This document shows, piece after piece, positions 11,131 to 25,200 of a stretch of DNA of 64,000 bases (positions are counted from its first letter, which is position 1; each line of letters starts with the position of its first letter). Position numbers and translations under genes: made by a program. Origin of the DNA: Pelecanus crispus (lineage: Eukaryota > Chordata > Aves > Pelecaniformes > Pelecanidae); contig NC_134643.1 of NCBI RefSeq assembly GCF_030463565.1, positions 122,432,309 to 122,496,308 of the forward strand. Direction: 5' to 3'. The notes under the pieces are model-generated. The model was not told the DNA's origin. It did not search any database and was given only the letters and a program-made list of their open reading frames with translations.

Positions 11131-14100
11131 TGCTTTGTCTTGTGCCAGACTTAGCTTCACCAGAGCTCAGTAAACCAGCAGGAAAGAAAAAAAACCACCA
11201 AGCCTGACAAAAGCAATTAGTTTCCTGTTACTTAATACAAGGCTAAGAATGATCAACATATATAAGGAAAGAGAAGCAATGCAATAGCAGCCAGCAGCTG
11301 CATGGCCTTAGTCATGCTGCAAGGAGAAACACTTTGAGCAGCTTTTTTCCACCTTTGTTTACTTATGTCTGACCTTTTGGTAGCAGTTATTTCTGTTAGA
11401 TAGGTGGGAGAGATTCAGGCCCTAAAGACAAACCTTGCTAGTCTTTTTTTTTCTTCTTCCTTTTTTTTTTTAGAACTAATTATCTGAGATCAAATTCCAA
11501 ACGGAACCTAAGGTGGTGCCAAAATTTAATGATCTGGTTTGAGTGAATCCATATGTTTTCTTCTGAAGTCTTACCAAATTCAAAGCTGTACTTTTTAGCC
11601 TTCTCTTGCTTTAGGCATGCTTTGTCATAGCCTGAAGACAAGATGATTTAACCATCCTAGTCTGTGCCCAGAGGAGGATGTCCCAGTGAAAAGCTGCTTT
11701 TGAAAACTTTTGAGGGAGCCAAGACAGGGCCTCAAAGTCTGATTAGAATTTTTTTCATCAAAAGCCTGAGTGGTGTCAGCAACATCCATTTGAAATTCCA
11801 GTAACAGGTGAGATTCAGAAGGTTGTGTCATAGATGTCCACTTGTGCTTTTCAGTAAGCATCATGGTCTAGTTCAGGCATCAGAGGGATGTTGCTAAGGG
11901 TAAGGCAGTCCTGCAGGTTGAGATTTGACCTTACAGAAGAGCTGATTTTACAGCTGTTGGACTAGATGAGTCTTGCTTCTCTTCTACCCCAGCCTCAAGC
12001 CTTCATTTCGCAACTCCTTCCTCACTCCCTTGTGTTGGATCTAGTAACTACATGGTGCCAGGATGCATCGGTTCAACTAACCCCAAGAAGAGTTGTGTCA
12101 AATCAGCCAGGCCAGCGGGCCAGACCAGTGCCATGAGCCGGAGAGGGGACACAGCCCCCTCTTTACAGTGCAGCTGACACTGCGGTTGGCTTGGCTTGTG
12201 TTCAGGTAGGAAGACGGGGATTCTCTCCCAGGCATTTTAATGTGGTCACTGCCTGTATTTGCCCATGATATAAACATATATGTTAGACAAGAACTCAAAG
12301 GAGAAAACCAAGTTATTCACATGCAACTGTTTTGGGACACTCATGTTTTCTGGAGGTGCCTTTGTAAGTCATCTCCCAGTACTGCAAGACTTCCATTACC
12401 AGAAATACCAGGTAACGTGCCTTAGGGTGTGCTCTTCAAAGAAGAATGACTTATGGAATTAATCTGTTTTAGCCTCCTACCCTGTCCCCTTGAAAATTCC
12501 CACACCAACACCTGTATCTTCCAAACAATTCTTCATCTAAATGTCAATATATGAGGAACTTGTTTTTTTCTGTCACTGTGATCTTTTTGTTGACACAACT
12601 ATTTACAACTATCAACAAAATGCTCAGGCATCTTAAATTAATTTCAGACATCAAGACATGCCTTATCTTAGAAATAATGATCTGGAAGACAAGTTCATCT
12701 ATAGCAGATATGGGGTGTTTATCTACCCACATAAGCACATCTCTGTTTCTGCTGCTTATGTAAGCTGCTCTAAGTAGGCACACCATGCCTAACTGATTAT
12801 ACTTCCTCTCTGTTTCTAGGAGACTTTATTGCATCAGACAGTTACTGTAAATGAATCACTAAAACTTTTTTTTTAAACTTAAGCACTGCAGCATGCTGAA
12901 ATGCACGCACCAAAATGGGGTCTAACCATCGGCCTCTGGGAAAGCCTACTAGTTGCTTGATTCACTAGTAAACATCCTAAATAATGCTCTAATTCAGAAT
13001 TTGCAAACAAGACCAAGGAGGGAGGTGTTTCTTTTTTTCTTACTGATCTCTTGTCTTCTCTCCTTATGAGTACAGCTTGTTGCTGTGCCTGTGAGTGGGA
13101 GAAGACACCCTGAAGTTTAGTGGGGCCAGGCTCCTGCTGTAATACATTTGTATTAGATACTAAACAAATAAAAGTATTTCCTACCATTTGCCTGGATATT
13201 AACTGCTGATATGTCCTGCGATTAAAAACACTTCCCTGTGCTACAAGATCACAATGCAAAGCATGACAGCACCAACTTTCCAATTAGAACTCAAAAACTA
13301 GCTAATACACAAAGCAAATCTCTTTACTGGTGTGACATAACTTCCGTAACTCTCTTTTTCACTTTATAAACTTACCTCAGAACAGCTCAGAGAAATAAAG
13401 TGACATTATTCCCCTGAGGAGAGGGCTGATCTTTAAAACCACACTTCACATGACTCAGGTGTTTTCTGGTTGTGTAACGCTGTGGGAATGCCCTTCCTTC
13501 AGCAGCAGAGCCTTTCTTCACGGTGGTGCTGAACTAATGAATTCCCAAACTAGTGTGCATCTGTCTCACCGCCGGAGTTGCTGATTTCTGAGAGATGACG
13601 AAGAACATCAGGGTCAGCTAAGAGCTGGTGAGAAGTCAGACTCCTCAAGGTGCTGGCATGGAAAACCTGTGGCCACGTGCCTACATTATCGTGGGCCTCA
13701 TCAGGCCCCCGCTGCCAGAATCACCAGAATACCACGTTTGCAGGGTCACATGCAAGCTCAAGCATTCCTGACACTCCCTGAGGCTGGTGCAGGATCCAGG
13801 CACTGCTGGTAGCTGTGGGTGCTCATGTCTCCTTGCAGGGTGAAGTCTGTGCTACCCAGCATTTCCTTCTGAGCATGGCATTGCTGCAGCCCAACCACCA
13901 CGATGCCGGCTGGCTGTGCAGCAGTTTGCACACCCTTTTTCTCCCAGTTGCTTTCCTGGCTCCTCTTTCCCAGTTTTGGATACTTTTTGCCTTTGCTCTC
14001 CCTCACCTTTTTCAAAAGGAAGCATCAGAAATGGATCCCGCGGCAGGTGGAGGAGCATAAACGCAGTTGGGAGAGCAGAACAGATACGGGTGCTAAAGAA

Positions 14101-15548
14101 CGACTGATGGGGAAGAGAGCTGTTGCACGGGGGACCAAGACTTAGGTGGCTGTGTCAAGGGACAATAGAAAGAGAATAAACGGATGTTTATCTGCTCTTT
14201 AGCACCACCCCAAATCACCTCTTTCCATGCATTTATGAGTAGGTAAAATACTTGTTCATTCTCTCATACATTCAAAGACAGAGGGTGGTATATACAGGAT
14301 GTCTGAATGCAAAAATGCAATACAATCTTTATCTCCAACATGAAGATATTAGGAGCATTTTTTTAATCTTGTCATTTGTTTTTAACTTTTGAACGATTTG
14401 ACGGTAGCACCTCTGCCTTTGCAGGCTGGGAATAAGAGCCTGGGACGATAAAGAGCTTGATGTCTTCATCCGTTTGCTATGCAATGATGTTTCCCATTAC
14501 AAACCCCTTGTGAATAGAAGTGGGCTGCAGAAAGCTTAGTCTGTTAGGTGCTGGGGACCAGAACATATTAGTTATTGAAAGTCCCAGAGGCAGTGGAACT
14601 TTTAAGAGAACCAAGTTGTCTTGCTGAATTGGAGATGCCCTTTACATGCCAAAATACCCTTCCACCCACTTCCAAGAGGACTCAGTTTGCAGATGAGGGT
14701 CCAGATCATTCCAGCTTTCTCCACAAGTTAGTAGAGCTGCCACAGCAAATTTTGCAGGGGGAGGCTTTGTGTCTGAACAGACCGGTATGGTTTTCCTATA
14801 AGATTTATTTTTTTTTGTTCATGTTAGGCCAGTATCAAACAACGCAATTACATTTCTCTTCCAGGAAGAAGATTAAAAAATCATAGCAGCAAACACCATG
14901 AGCTGGAAGTAAAGAGGTAAGAGTGAAGAGCTAGCTTTTGTCAAAATAAGTGTTTAATTTGTTTAAGGCTTGCTGAAGCATAGTTTGAATAGGAGTGGTC
15001 TTTCTTGTGTGTGTTTACTTTTCTTTCCTGTTCTCAGTACTGTTTGTGTTGTTTCTTGCACATTAATGACGTATCTTGCAAGCATCTGTAAGTTGATACT
15101 ACTCAAAACATCGGCAGAGTAAATACCATAGATGAATTCCAGTGCCTGTTAAAAATTTTTGGTCATTTACAAATTGGGGGGAGGGGGATTCTTCTTTTTT
15201 TATCTTCTTCCTTTTTTTGGTTTCATGGTTCTTTACATGAGATGCCTAGAAGAGGGGTAATGGAGGAACACAAAGGAAGGTGGTTGATTTCCCTCTTAGA
15301 ACACTATGGTCCCAAAATTGTTCACCTACTGATCACTGCCTGATGTATGAGGTGTCCCTGAGTCTTACAATGGATGCATTTCACATCTATGTGTTAGTTT
15401 TGGAGAAATTCCTTATCTTCTGCGGATTCATTTTTTTTTTTCAAGATTCTGTACCAGAAATTTGGCTGCAGGAAAATGATTGCCTTGATATTGATTAGCT
15501 ATCTTCTTATGGGTGAATTAGTTTCAGCTTTACAAGGGTGAACCCAAG
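11131..15548. other. Gene-free stretch, possibly with more fossil repeat
   Basis: No exon or RNA gene is visible. The first 1.3 kb continues the base composition of the DIRS-like fossil. The segment around 12299-12360 recalls a dispersed sauropsid repeat end that I remember only loosely, so the element may reach that far. Minus-strand frames at 12879-13283 and 13758-14015 have no recognisable domains. Confidence 0.35.
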
Positions 15549-15995
15549 CATAGAATCATAGAAGCATAGAATCATAGAATCATTTAGGTTGGAAAAGACC
15601 TTTCGGATCATCCAGTCCAAACATTAACCTAACATTACCAAGTCCACCACTAAACCAATTAAGGGGAGAGTAGCAATTTCGTGTTTCCTGGCTTGGTGGC
15701 TGGATTATTTTTAATGAAAGTGAAAACTAGGAATCATTAAGATTGGAAGGAATCTCTAAGATCATCAGTCCAACCATCAACCCAACACCACCATGCCCAC
15801 TAAACCATGTCCCAAAGTGCCACATTTACCCATTTTTTTAACACTTCCAGGGATGGTGACTCCACCACCTCTCTGGGCAGCCTGTTCCAATGCTTGACTA
15901 CCCTTTCTGTGATGAAATTTTTCCTAATATCCAATCTAAATCTGCCCTGGTGCAGCTTGAGCCCATCTCCTCTTGTCCTGTCGCTAACTACTTGG
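15549..15995 (-). mobile_element. CR1 LINE with two tandem tails, reverse orientation
   Basis: The left end is a CR1 tail as reverse complement ('ggttggaaaagacctttcgg', 'attaacctaacattaccaag'). It is followed by a spacer of about 75 bp (15656-15733), then a second CR1 3' section ('ctctaagatcatcagtccaa') running into the ORF2 C-terminal region ('ccacctctctgggcagcctg'). The same tail-spacer-tail arrangement recurs at 51355-51640 and, at least up to the spacer, at 55940-56092. It is therefore a subfamily feature, not a chance nested insertion. Confidence 0.9.
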
Positions 15996-18159
15996 GAGCA
16001 TCCACATATGATGACTGGCAAGGCTGGGATTTTAGGGTAGTAAATAGTTTGCATTGGTGAAATGCACCCAAAACGACTTACTATGTCAATCTATTGCAGT
16101 TATGTGCCATAATGAATTTTCTTTTTTTCTACACGTAAGACTTCTCAGTGATTTTAAGACCTTGTAATTTACAGTGATAGATGGAACTATTTCTCCTCTG
16201 AAACGTATTTCCTTCTACCTTCACTTGCTACCTCGCACCTTCTCATGTTGATAGTGAGGGAAGGGGACCAGCAAGAAAAAATAATCCCTTACTTTCTGAT
16301 TTTACATTAACTTTGCTTTTTCCTCCCTAAGCTCAAAGAAAAGAAAGCATTATACATAATTATCTCTGAACTCCTGTAGGTTAACTTCCTGGGTTAATTA
16401 ATATTTTTTTTCTTTTAGAGTTGATTGATAGGATCAGATGTTGCATTGACTCCAGTTCTCTCTCCTCTCTGTCTTCATTAAATCACTATTTATTCTCAGT
16501 TCTCTCTTCAGCTACCAATTTTAAGAAGTCATCCATCATCCACTGATGGTGAAAACCACGTTTCATTAACCTTCTTTTCATGAAGGCACAACCAGTCGTT
16601 TTGAATTCCCTCCTAACAGCCTGCTAGACCGTAAGAGAGTAATTTCTTGGGCTTTGACTTAATAGGAAGCTCAAGGTAAGAGAGAGATCAGCTGGAGCAA
16701 AACCAAAAGCCTGCAGAAGCTTCCTGACTGGTTTGGCAAAGGGAAAACACACATGATCTGTTATGGGATTTCTCTAACAATTACAGTAAATATGCGTCTT
16801 TCAGTGCAATGGTAGAGGGAAACCCCACTTCAGAACTCGTGTTTTGAGTTGCTCTTTAATATATCTAAGTTTCCTCTGTGAATCAAAATCTCATTAGTGC
16901 ATGAATTGGAGATGTCACCAAAATTATCATGCCTTCTGGGCGTGCTGATTTGCTATCTAAGTTTCATAGTTAGAAATTGCCAATGGCTTTCCCAGCTACC
17001 TGTTTGACTACCTGCCACCAGAAATGCTCCACAAGTCACGCTAACAGTGCGTGACCGAAATTCTTCCAGTGGCTTCAGAGAGCGTTATTAAAGGATCTGT
17101 GTCTCAGCCCAGGTCTGGCACTGGGGAAATCCCAAAGTGAAGCTGGTGGAGTGGAGGGTTTCAGTAGAACAGCGCTGCCCGGCTGAGAGAGTTGAGTCAC
17201 TCTTCCCAGAAGGGTTCAAAAAGAGGTCAGACGTGTGAAGTGTAGAGTAAACAGGCTCAATCTATAACTGGATTACTTTAATCTCTACCATCCTCTTCTA
17301 GCCCATTTTATTTTCACAATCAACCAACCGGTCGGCTTTTCAGCATTTGCTTTTTTTCCTCCTCCTTTGTTTATACTCCTTTCTAGCTACTATATTTGTG
17401 TCAGTGTTAAAAGGCTTTGACTGAGATTCTGGCCTGTTTTATTACTGTACCTCCCTGTAAAAGGAGGATCTTTGCCCTGAAAGCTTGCACTTGGTAAGAG
17501 CAGGCCATACAAGGCTAAGAGAAAGGGAGGAATCTCAGCGAAATCAAGTGATTCATCCAAGCTTACGTGGAAATCAAAGCTGCCCAGCCCCTACCTCGTG
17601 CTCTGAATGCCAAGATACTCTTGCTGTGCTTGCCTGCTTTCCTTTTGTCGGAAATCTGATGGTGGTGGTGTAAACTTTGCTCAGGGAGCCTTCAGGCAGC
17701 CAAACATCACCTTTATTAATATTAATTAAAGATAATTTTAAGTCCCCTAACTCTGCATGGTCTCCTCTGTCGGCAGTCCTGCCGGTCATAGTTCTGCTGA
17801 CTTCCCAATCTTGTGCTATTAAAACATATTTTCTCCCTGAAGCACCTAAGAGAGGGTCTTTTGACTTTGTTCGGGAGACGTAGGAAATACTCCTCTGCTT
17901 TATGGTGCTTTTAAACTGAAGTAGCGTCGAAGCTCTTAAAAACGACAGATCCCTGACTAGGGAATTCTTGAAAAACAGTTGTTCTATTAAAATAGTAATC
18001 GTTTGGGAGGAATGCTACCCCCCCCGGCATCACCTCCATTTTTTTTTTAATCGCAATACTGTGTAATCGATAGCAGCAGCTAAAGGCATGCGGTTAGGTT
18101 TAACCACGGGTTGCTGTTATGCTAGCTGCAGCCAAGAGAAAGCTGGGGAACCTTTAACC
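15996..18159. other. Upstream flank of IFNGR2
   Basis: No exon or repeat was recognised. Distal regulatory elements of IFNGR2 would be expected here, but none can be pointed to with confidence. Confidence 0.35.
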
Positions 18160-19270
18160 ACTTAATGGCAAGATTTTCTCACGTCGACCGCACACTCCAC
18201 AGGCACCCCGCAACCCTCCGCGCCTGCGGCGGTGACTGCAGGGCCTCCCGCGGCCGCCGGGCCGGGGCCGGGGCCGGGGCCGGGGCCGGGGCAAGCCCCG
18301 GGGCTGCGCCACGGCCCGCCCCAACACCAGGCCGGGCCCAGCCCCGAGCAGGCGGCGCCTCCGGGGGCTCCCCGCCGGCTCCTGAGGGACCTCGGGGCGG
18401 CTGGGGCCCGGGACCCGCCGGCACCCCCGCCGCGCCGCAGGCGGGGCCGAGGGCGGGCTCTGCCTCCCCGGAGGCGGGGGTGGAGGAGGCGGAGCGGGGC
18501 CGGGAGGCAGCGGCCGCTCGGCTGCCCGCCAGCAGCCGCCGCCGGGGCCGGGCCGCGGCTGTGAGGCGCCCCCGCCACGCCTGCCCGCCGCCGGCCCCGC
18601 TCCTCGGGGAGCGGCGAGCAGCCTCGGCGGCGAGCGGGGCCGGGCGGCGGGGCGCTGCCAGCCGGGCCATGTTTTGTCGGGCGCCGCTCCTCTGCCTCCT
18701 CCTGCTCCGCTTCCTCCTCCTCGGCTCGGCCGGGGCCTCGGGCGCAGGTGGGTGCGGCGGGGCGCGGGGCTCGCTGCGGTCCAGGCCGGCGGCGCGGGGC
18801 TGGAGGCTGCCGCCCGGCCTGCGCCGCTCGCTGCTCCTCCTCCCCGGCGGCCTTCCGGCCCGGGAGGCGGGGGAAGCCTGCGGGGCCGAGGGCCCGGGCT
18901 GGGGCGGCCTGGGGTGGGGGCTGGCGGGGGACAGCGGGACCGCGCCTCCTAGCCCGGCCCCTGAAGCGGCTCCGGCGCCAGCCGAGGAGCGGCAGCGGGG
19001 CTGTGGCGGATTTCGGCCTTTCCTCGCCCCGCCGTGCCTGGCCCTCTGAAGGAGGCCAAGCCCCGGTTTCTCTGCCGACCCCGGCGTTGCTGCTTCTGGA
19101 GGATCTGCCGTCCTCTGGGCTGCCACCGCCTCGCCTCGCAGCCCCGGGCTGGCTCTGCGGCCGGCTGCCGGGCAGCCTGGCCCCAAAGGGGCTCCGTCTG
19201 CGGGAGAGGGGCTGGCACCGGCGCGGGTTCAGTCCTGAGGGGGATCGATGCGCTATAAGCCCTTGATGTG
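18160..19270 (+). promoter_or_regulatory. IFNGR2: CpG-island promoter and 5' UTR of IFNGR2
   Basis: The sequence turns abruptly very G+C- and CpG-rich, with many GC-box-like 'ggggcgg' and 'ccgccc' runs and no TATA box near the start. It surrounds coding exon 1 at 18669. The transcription start should lie between about 18200 and 18660 but cannot be placed. Open frames of up to 335 codons on both strands are by-products of the base composition. Confidence 0.85.
18264..18292 (+). repeat. GGGGCC hexanucleotide run
   Basis: About four to five consecutive GGGGCC units lie on the sense strand, some 375-405 bp before the IFNGR2 ATG, either in the promoter or at the 5' end of the transcript. The unit is the same as in the human C9orf72 repeat and can form G-quadruplexes and R-loops. 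The length here is in the normal short range. Confidence 0.85.
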
Positions 19271-22200
19271 TCTGTAGCTTGCGATGTAGCAGCCGTTCGT
19301 CAACTGTACTTGAGCCGTCTCCGTTTAATTTTGTGAAGTGGTGGTTTAGGTAGGACTGGATTTAGAGTTCGGCGTAAGCGCTTTGCCATAACGGGGCGGG
19401 TTGGCTCTTCAGGTCGGGTCTGAGCTATAGCTCATGAGTATAATCCTGGCTTCGGGACATATCTCACAAGCGTGGAAGAGCTGCTGTGACATGTCTCGAC
19501 TGAGGTACGCATACAGCGTGGGCCTTATTCAGGCGCGCGGGTACGTCCCCGTGAGTTCAGCGTGTCCACTGTCCCGTTCCCTTGTGTTCGTCAAGGCCTG
19601 GCTGGCCAGCCTGTGACAGGGGAGCCCCGTGGGGCTTTCCGGCTGTTTGGGGGCAGCTGCTCTTCCAGGCCTGCAGTCTGTGGCCAGGCTTGGGAGTTCA
19701 AATGCCTGTGGGTGGGTTGAGGTGAGCCCGAGGGACCGGCTGCAGTCAGTGTTGCCCGGTCCCATCCCATCAGCAGCAGCGGGATTTTCCAGGGAGCTGT
19801 TCTGGTGTTTGGTTTGTGCATAGGGTCTCTTCCCCCTCTGCGCTCTCTCTCATAGGCAGGGCGGGCTGTGTTTCTTCTGTTGCAAATGGAGATGCTGCAC
19901 GTCAAAATCTGAGCCAAAAGAATAGCCAGCTGTCATCACCCATCCCGGCCTGGCCATACATTTGTGCTTGTCTGACAATATGAGAAGCCAGTTCGGCACC
20001 CTAGAACAGCAGAAGTCCATCCAAACCCCACCCACCACCCCCCGACTTCTTTTTTGCCATTTCACAATGATGGGTTTTAAGGCTGATGCAGGGGAAGGGA
20101 TCAGAAATCACTCAGGAGCAGGAATGGGGTCTGTGAAGCCGATGGCTAGGCCAAGCTGAGCTGCTTTTACTCATTGTAACTTGTGGCTTCACACTCTACT
20201 ATGCAAAAGCTTTGACTTGCGGCTTGAAGACTCAGGAAGTGTCTGCATCAGGAAAAAACAATCTGAGTGTTGTTTGGCAAGTGCTTTAAAAGAACAGGTT
20301 CAGCGAGACCACCTTCCAGACAGAGAGAAAGGACGGGGCATTTCCACCTTTCCCTGGCTAAGATAGTTTGGGTTTTTCTAGAATACTTGCATATGTAGGT
20401 GCTTTTTTCTGAAGTGTGTGGTTTTTGTTACTTTGGGTCATACAAACATATAATGGTTGTTATGGAGTTCAGCATGTGATTTCAGAAATTTAAGTAACTT
20501 CCCTTGTCAAGCTGAGATATCTAACTGAAATACGAATGCGTTCCTTTGGTGTGCTACAGAAACAGCTCCTCAGTGGTGGCACACAGCACCTTGTGGCACA
20601 CAGCACCTTGATGTTCAACTACAGAGCCATAGATCTGATAGTTTTTTCAGTGTTTTTGAAGCTGGTAGGGCAAATGATCTGTTTCTGAATGATAATATAA
20701 GGCAAAATAATCAGTGTGCAGTCTTGATTGAGAAGATGATCAGCTGCTCTCATCCTTCATAGCTTTTTTCTTTTCTTTTTTCTTTTTTTTTTTAAGGAGA
20801 AAGAGAAGAAAAAAAATGCTAGTGCTTGTGTTTCGTTCTGACAGCTTTCTTGAATTTTGTAAAATTAGTTTGTATCGGATGTCTGAGTGCACAGATTACT
20901 GATGGTGTGAGATACCTCGCCACATGCCAGACCAGCAGTGAGAGTGCAAGAAAGAATCTGTGTTGCTGGAAAGTGAAAACTCTTCTTGAATGAAGAAAAG
21001 GTTACTTAGTGGCCTTTGAAATACGGGAGAGATTAGGTATTGTTTGTAAGGAATCTCAAACAGGTTTGCACTGCTGAATGATCCATCTGTAGCCTAAGGC
21101 AATGTGTGTTTACTTGAGAACACTACTCAAAAGTTGAGGCTAAGAAACTAATACTGAACTAAAACTTTGAGAGCTTAACTAGTTATTTTGTATTTCGGAC
21201 TTAGGGTTTAATGCAACTTTACGAAGATTTGTGTAATCTCCTTCCTGTACATGGAGGATGTTAAGAGCCTGGCGTGATGTCACGTCTGAAAGAGCGCTGT
21301 CAGCGGGAGTGTGCTGTCTAGTGCTGTGTAACAAAATCAGATGCAGAAATCAAAAAGAAAAAACTTTTTAACATTGTCCCCATAATCCCAAAGAAGGCTG
21401 GAGCCAGAATTTAGTATAAGTGTTTGATCTTCTGATCTTATTTAGTTAAAAACAAACAAACCATTTTAGGAGACTGTTGTCTTAAGAACAAAAAATGAAA
21501 TCTTATCATGTGGGATATCATGTCATGTCGTGGTTGCCTTTGAGCTTAGGACCTGTTGACCCAGTATCTTTAATGGTGTAAGGGGATAGCTACATGGACA
21601 AATACAGGCCAAGCGTAGAAGGAAAACCTTTCTCCCTTTTAGGAGAGGCAGGCAGCAAAGCTGTTGCCCAGCGAGGTTGTGCAGGCTCCATCCTTGGAGG
21701 TTCAGGACCTGCCTGGAGAGAGCCCTGAGCAGCCTGGTCTGATGCCAGAGCTGGCCCTGCTCGGGCAGGAGGTTGGACTGGAGAGCTCCCGAGGGCCCTT
21801 CCCGCCTGAGTGACTGCAGTGCTGTGGTTAAAAGTATGAGGCTTTTTCTGGTTTTAAAGGCATTTGATAACTGCGTTTTCCCACCTTCCTTGCCTCAGCC
21901 TACTTGCGGTAATCTTAGTCTCTTTCTTTTGGCCATCCCAATTCCTTGCTGTTGGTCTCCTTGCCTTTCAGTGGGTTTTTTTGTTCTCCAGCCTGCTGTT
22001 GTGCCCTGTTTGCCAGCTAACATCTCCCTCCAGCTGCTACTGCGCTTCTCATCTGGCTTTCTTTACTTCACCTGCCCCCATTTCCCCAGCCCTCGGTTCT
22101 CTGCCTTTTGCTTGGCTGTCTGCCGTCTCTCCCTTCCTCTCTCCCTTCCTCCACTTGGCTTTTCTACCCCTCTGCCCCCAGCCTGGTGCCTGGCCGGCCT

Positions 22201-25200
22201 TTGGCTGTGCTCCAGCGTGAATAGACGGCTTCCTCCTCCGCTCTGCTTGGGCCAGCAAGGAAGTGGTTCTTCCCCCATAGGAGAGATGCAACTCTTTGCT
22301 CACAGCTTCCCTGTTGATCGCCTCCTGACAAGCTGCTTGAGAGCACTTGCAGTCTTCGTTCACCCCCAGGAGTTATAGCGTGACTGAACTTGGGTGAACG
22401 TTTCTGCTAGCAGGAGGCATGCCTCTAACAGAGGTTTCTGGCCTTTCCTACATTGTGAAATCAGTTTCAAACTCGACAAAACTTCAGGCTTGCAAGTGGA
22501 ACAGTGCGCTGTGTGTTTGAGCATGTTTAAGTACAAGAAGGCTTCCTGCCCCCCGTTTCCTGGAAATTTTCAGTGAAGTGACCTCAGTGTTTTCAAACAG
22601 GTCAGCGGGAGGCAGATGGTCAGGAAAAATGTGTTCTGAGTTGTTAACACAGTAAAATGTGAGATGCAGACAATTGAAATAGATGAGCTTTTGTAATGAC
22701 AAGTGGCTGTGGACCTTAATTTATAGCTTCATGGGGGAGCTGGGGACGGGCGGTTCTTGTTTTGTGCTGGACTCGGTACTTCCAGCACTGTGTTCTGTAT
22801 GGAATAAATAAAAGCAGTAAGTTGCAATTCCCTGGATAGCAGGGACTTAACTGTGTTGGTACTAGTGCACCTAGAAACAGAATGAGGCGGAGGAATGGTT
22901 TTGCTTGCAGATCAGTGAAAATGTAACGGAATGGTGATGGAATTTGGAGACCAAAATTTAGTTACTGTGTACTTGAATGTTTCAATAATTATTTTTATTC
23001 CTCTTCTTACTTTAGAATCTTCTACCCATTTACCGGCGCCAAAGGATGTGATGATTTATTCCTATAACTTTCATAGTTTGCTGAGGTGGTCTGCTGTTAA
23101 AGTGGATAGAGGCTTGGTGTTATATACAGTCCATTTTAAAACGTAAGTAAATAGTTCTAAAACCAACCAAACTAATTTTGTTCTAATCCATTAACACAAT
23201 TGGTTTTAAAAAATAAAGCTAAAAATTAATAAGCAACTCAGAGAATGAGTTGTCTATTACAGATGCTTTTATATATATCTGAAAGCAGCTTCTGAAGACT
23301 GACAGTCTTTTGGCCTGTGGTATTTCCACTAAACTGAGCAAAGATTGAAGATCTGAAGAGCACCCTGAAATGTTGCACGGTTTCCTGTATAATTTTAGCC
23401 TTACTGAATTCTCCCTCACTAATTTTAATTTTTTTCCCCAGATACTGAGGAGATGCAGGTGCTGAAAGGGCTGTGGAATTAAACCCACATGAAAGTGGTA
23501 GTTTTGTAACATATTCTGTTGTTACAAAAGTTGTCTAGGTGGGAGGGATTGTATTTTAGATAGTTGCGCTATTCTGCTGATGCTTTATTTGTCCTTTGTT
23601 TTGCATTGCAGAGGGGCCTTTAACCAGTGGGATGAGATGAACTGTACTCGTATCGCCAAGACTGAATGCAATTTCTCCCGCTCCCTTAAGGAGCGGCGCT
23701 GGACTGTTGTTTTGCGCTTGAGGGCTGAGCTAGGGCAAGTGACTTCCGATTGGGTGGAAACGGATCCATTTGTGGCAGAGAGAAACAGTAAGTGCTATTT
23801 ATGATTTCAGTGTCTCTCTCTCAAAGGAGATTTCTTTGAAAAAAAATGTATATTGCCTGTTCTAGGCTTTTTTGACTCTGTTATGTACAAAAGCCAAGTG
23901 AAAGAATTGTATGTGGTCAGTTAACAAAGACTACAAGGCCTCAGTGTGTCACTAGGAATTTGATACTACTTAGTTCCTTTGTAGTGGGGCTAGCAGTGTG
24001 CTCTTTGAGCAGGTATCAGAAGAGAAACAGAGGAGTTTCCTTGGGTGGTTAGGCCTCATAAGAACTACAACGTGTATTGTGTTGGAGAGTGTTCCATTTT
24101 CTTATTTCCCCACTTAGCAGTGCCACATGCACACATACACCCCCTTGATTTGTGGTAGTCTGAGTACAAACTACCTGTTTCTGTTGAACAGATCCCTTTT
24201 CTAACAAATATAAACTGTCCTGACTACAGTGTAGAAGGGTGAAGGCACACTTTAAATCCTGTTAAATGTGTGAACAAGCATATTGTTGTTTCTTATTGTA
24301 TTCTTTATAATATCTGCTCTTTGCCTTGCTGTGATTGGTTTCAGGATTAGAAGAAAGTAAATGTTGAGTTTAAAAATACCTCTGACATGACAATGAAGCA
24401 GAGGAATGGATTTATTAACACTTTAGTTCAAGTTCTCCCATACCTTGTGAGGAGCAGTGGTGGTCCATGCTGCAGGGAGTATGATACTTTCCCTGGTGAC
24501 TTCAGTTCTAAATCTCAGATTTTCTCTAGTAGTAAAGAGTGTGGGTGTGAGGAACTACCCGAATCCTGAGGTGAATATTACAACTGACATATCTGTAGCT
24601 TGTGATGCAGGATTGTTTGGGCGTGGGATCATTTGGGGGTTAGGAAAGCACTGGGCTAATGGGAATGGGTGTGGGATCATTTGGGGGTTAGGAAAGCACT
24701 GTGCTAATGGGAATGCAAGACAAAGGAGAGGCTCTGTGTGGGAGAGATGTCTGTGTGCCTGTTCCTTGTGGGAGCAAGAGGAACATTATGAGATCATTCT
24801 TGTGTGACCACCTGTGAGACCAGTTTCTAGACACCAAGACTGTGGGCTACTCGGTCAGGCTGTTCTCTTCCTTTAACGTCTGGGTCAGTCCCACATAAGA
24901 GTGAAGCTTCGGGAATTTGTGAGGACACACAAAAAGGCATTCGCAGTTGTACAGCAACAGGAAGTAGAAAGAAACTGAAATTCCTCCAGCAATGTAAAGA
25001 TCATGGGAGCCAATTTTTTTCTAAAGTAACAGTGGACAGAGCAGGTTCTGCTGGAATTTTTTGAGGTACCGTAAGCAATGATGGCATGCAAGGATTGATT
25101 TTTACTGTTAATAATTACGCCTCTTTAGTATGCAAGCAGCTGTTAACTAATATTTGCATGAGTGGGTTTTTTGAGATCGTGGAGTGCTTTACAAATGCTG

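Larger units (their letters stand above)
18748..23015 (+). other. IFNGR2: IFNGR2 intron 1
   Basis: The intron begins with donor 'gtgggt' inside the CpG island and ends with the acceptor 'cttactttag'. It contains an old CR1 fragment (21630-21820) and a 17-bp doublet near 20577. A pyrimidine-rich section at about 22020-22200 gives long but meaningless frames. A first intron with its 5' part in a CpG island often holds regulatory sites, but none is recognisable here. Confidence 0.8.

Noticed and set aside
1-18159. Search for exons of IFNAR1 or another class II receptor at the left end
   Set aside because: No segment shows a fibronectin-III receptor pattern with splice sites, so none is claimed.
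18165-19186. Open frames of 294 (+) and 335 (-) codons around the IFNGR2 start
   Set aside because: They are proline-, arginine-, glycine- and alanine-rich frames produced by CpG-island composition. Only the part from the ATG at 18669 to the donor at 18748 is coding.
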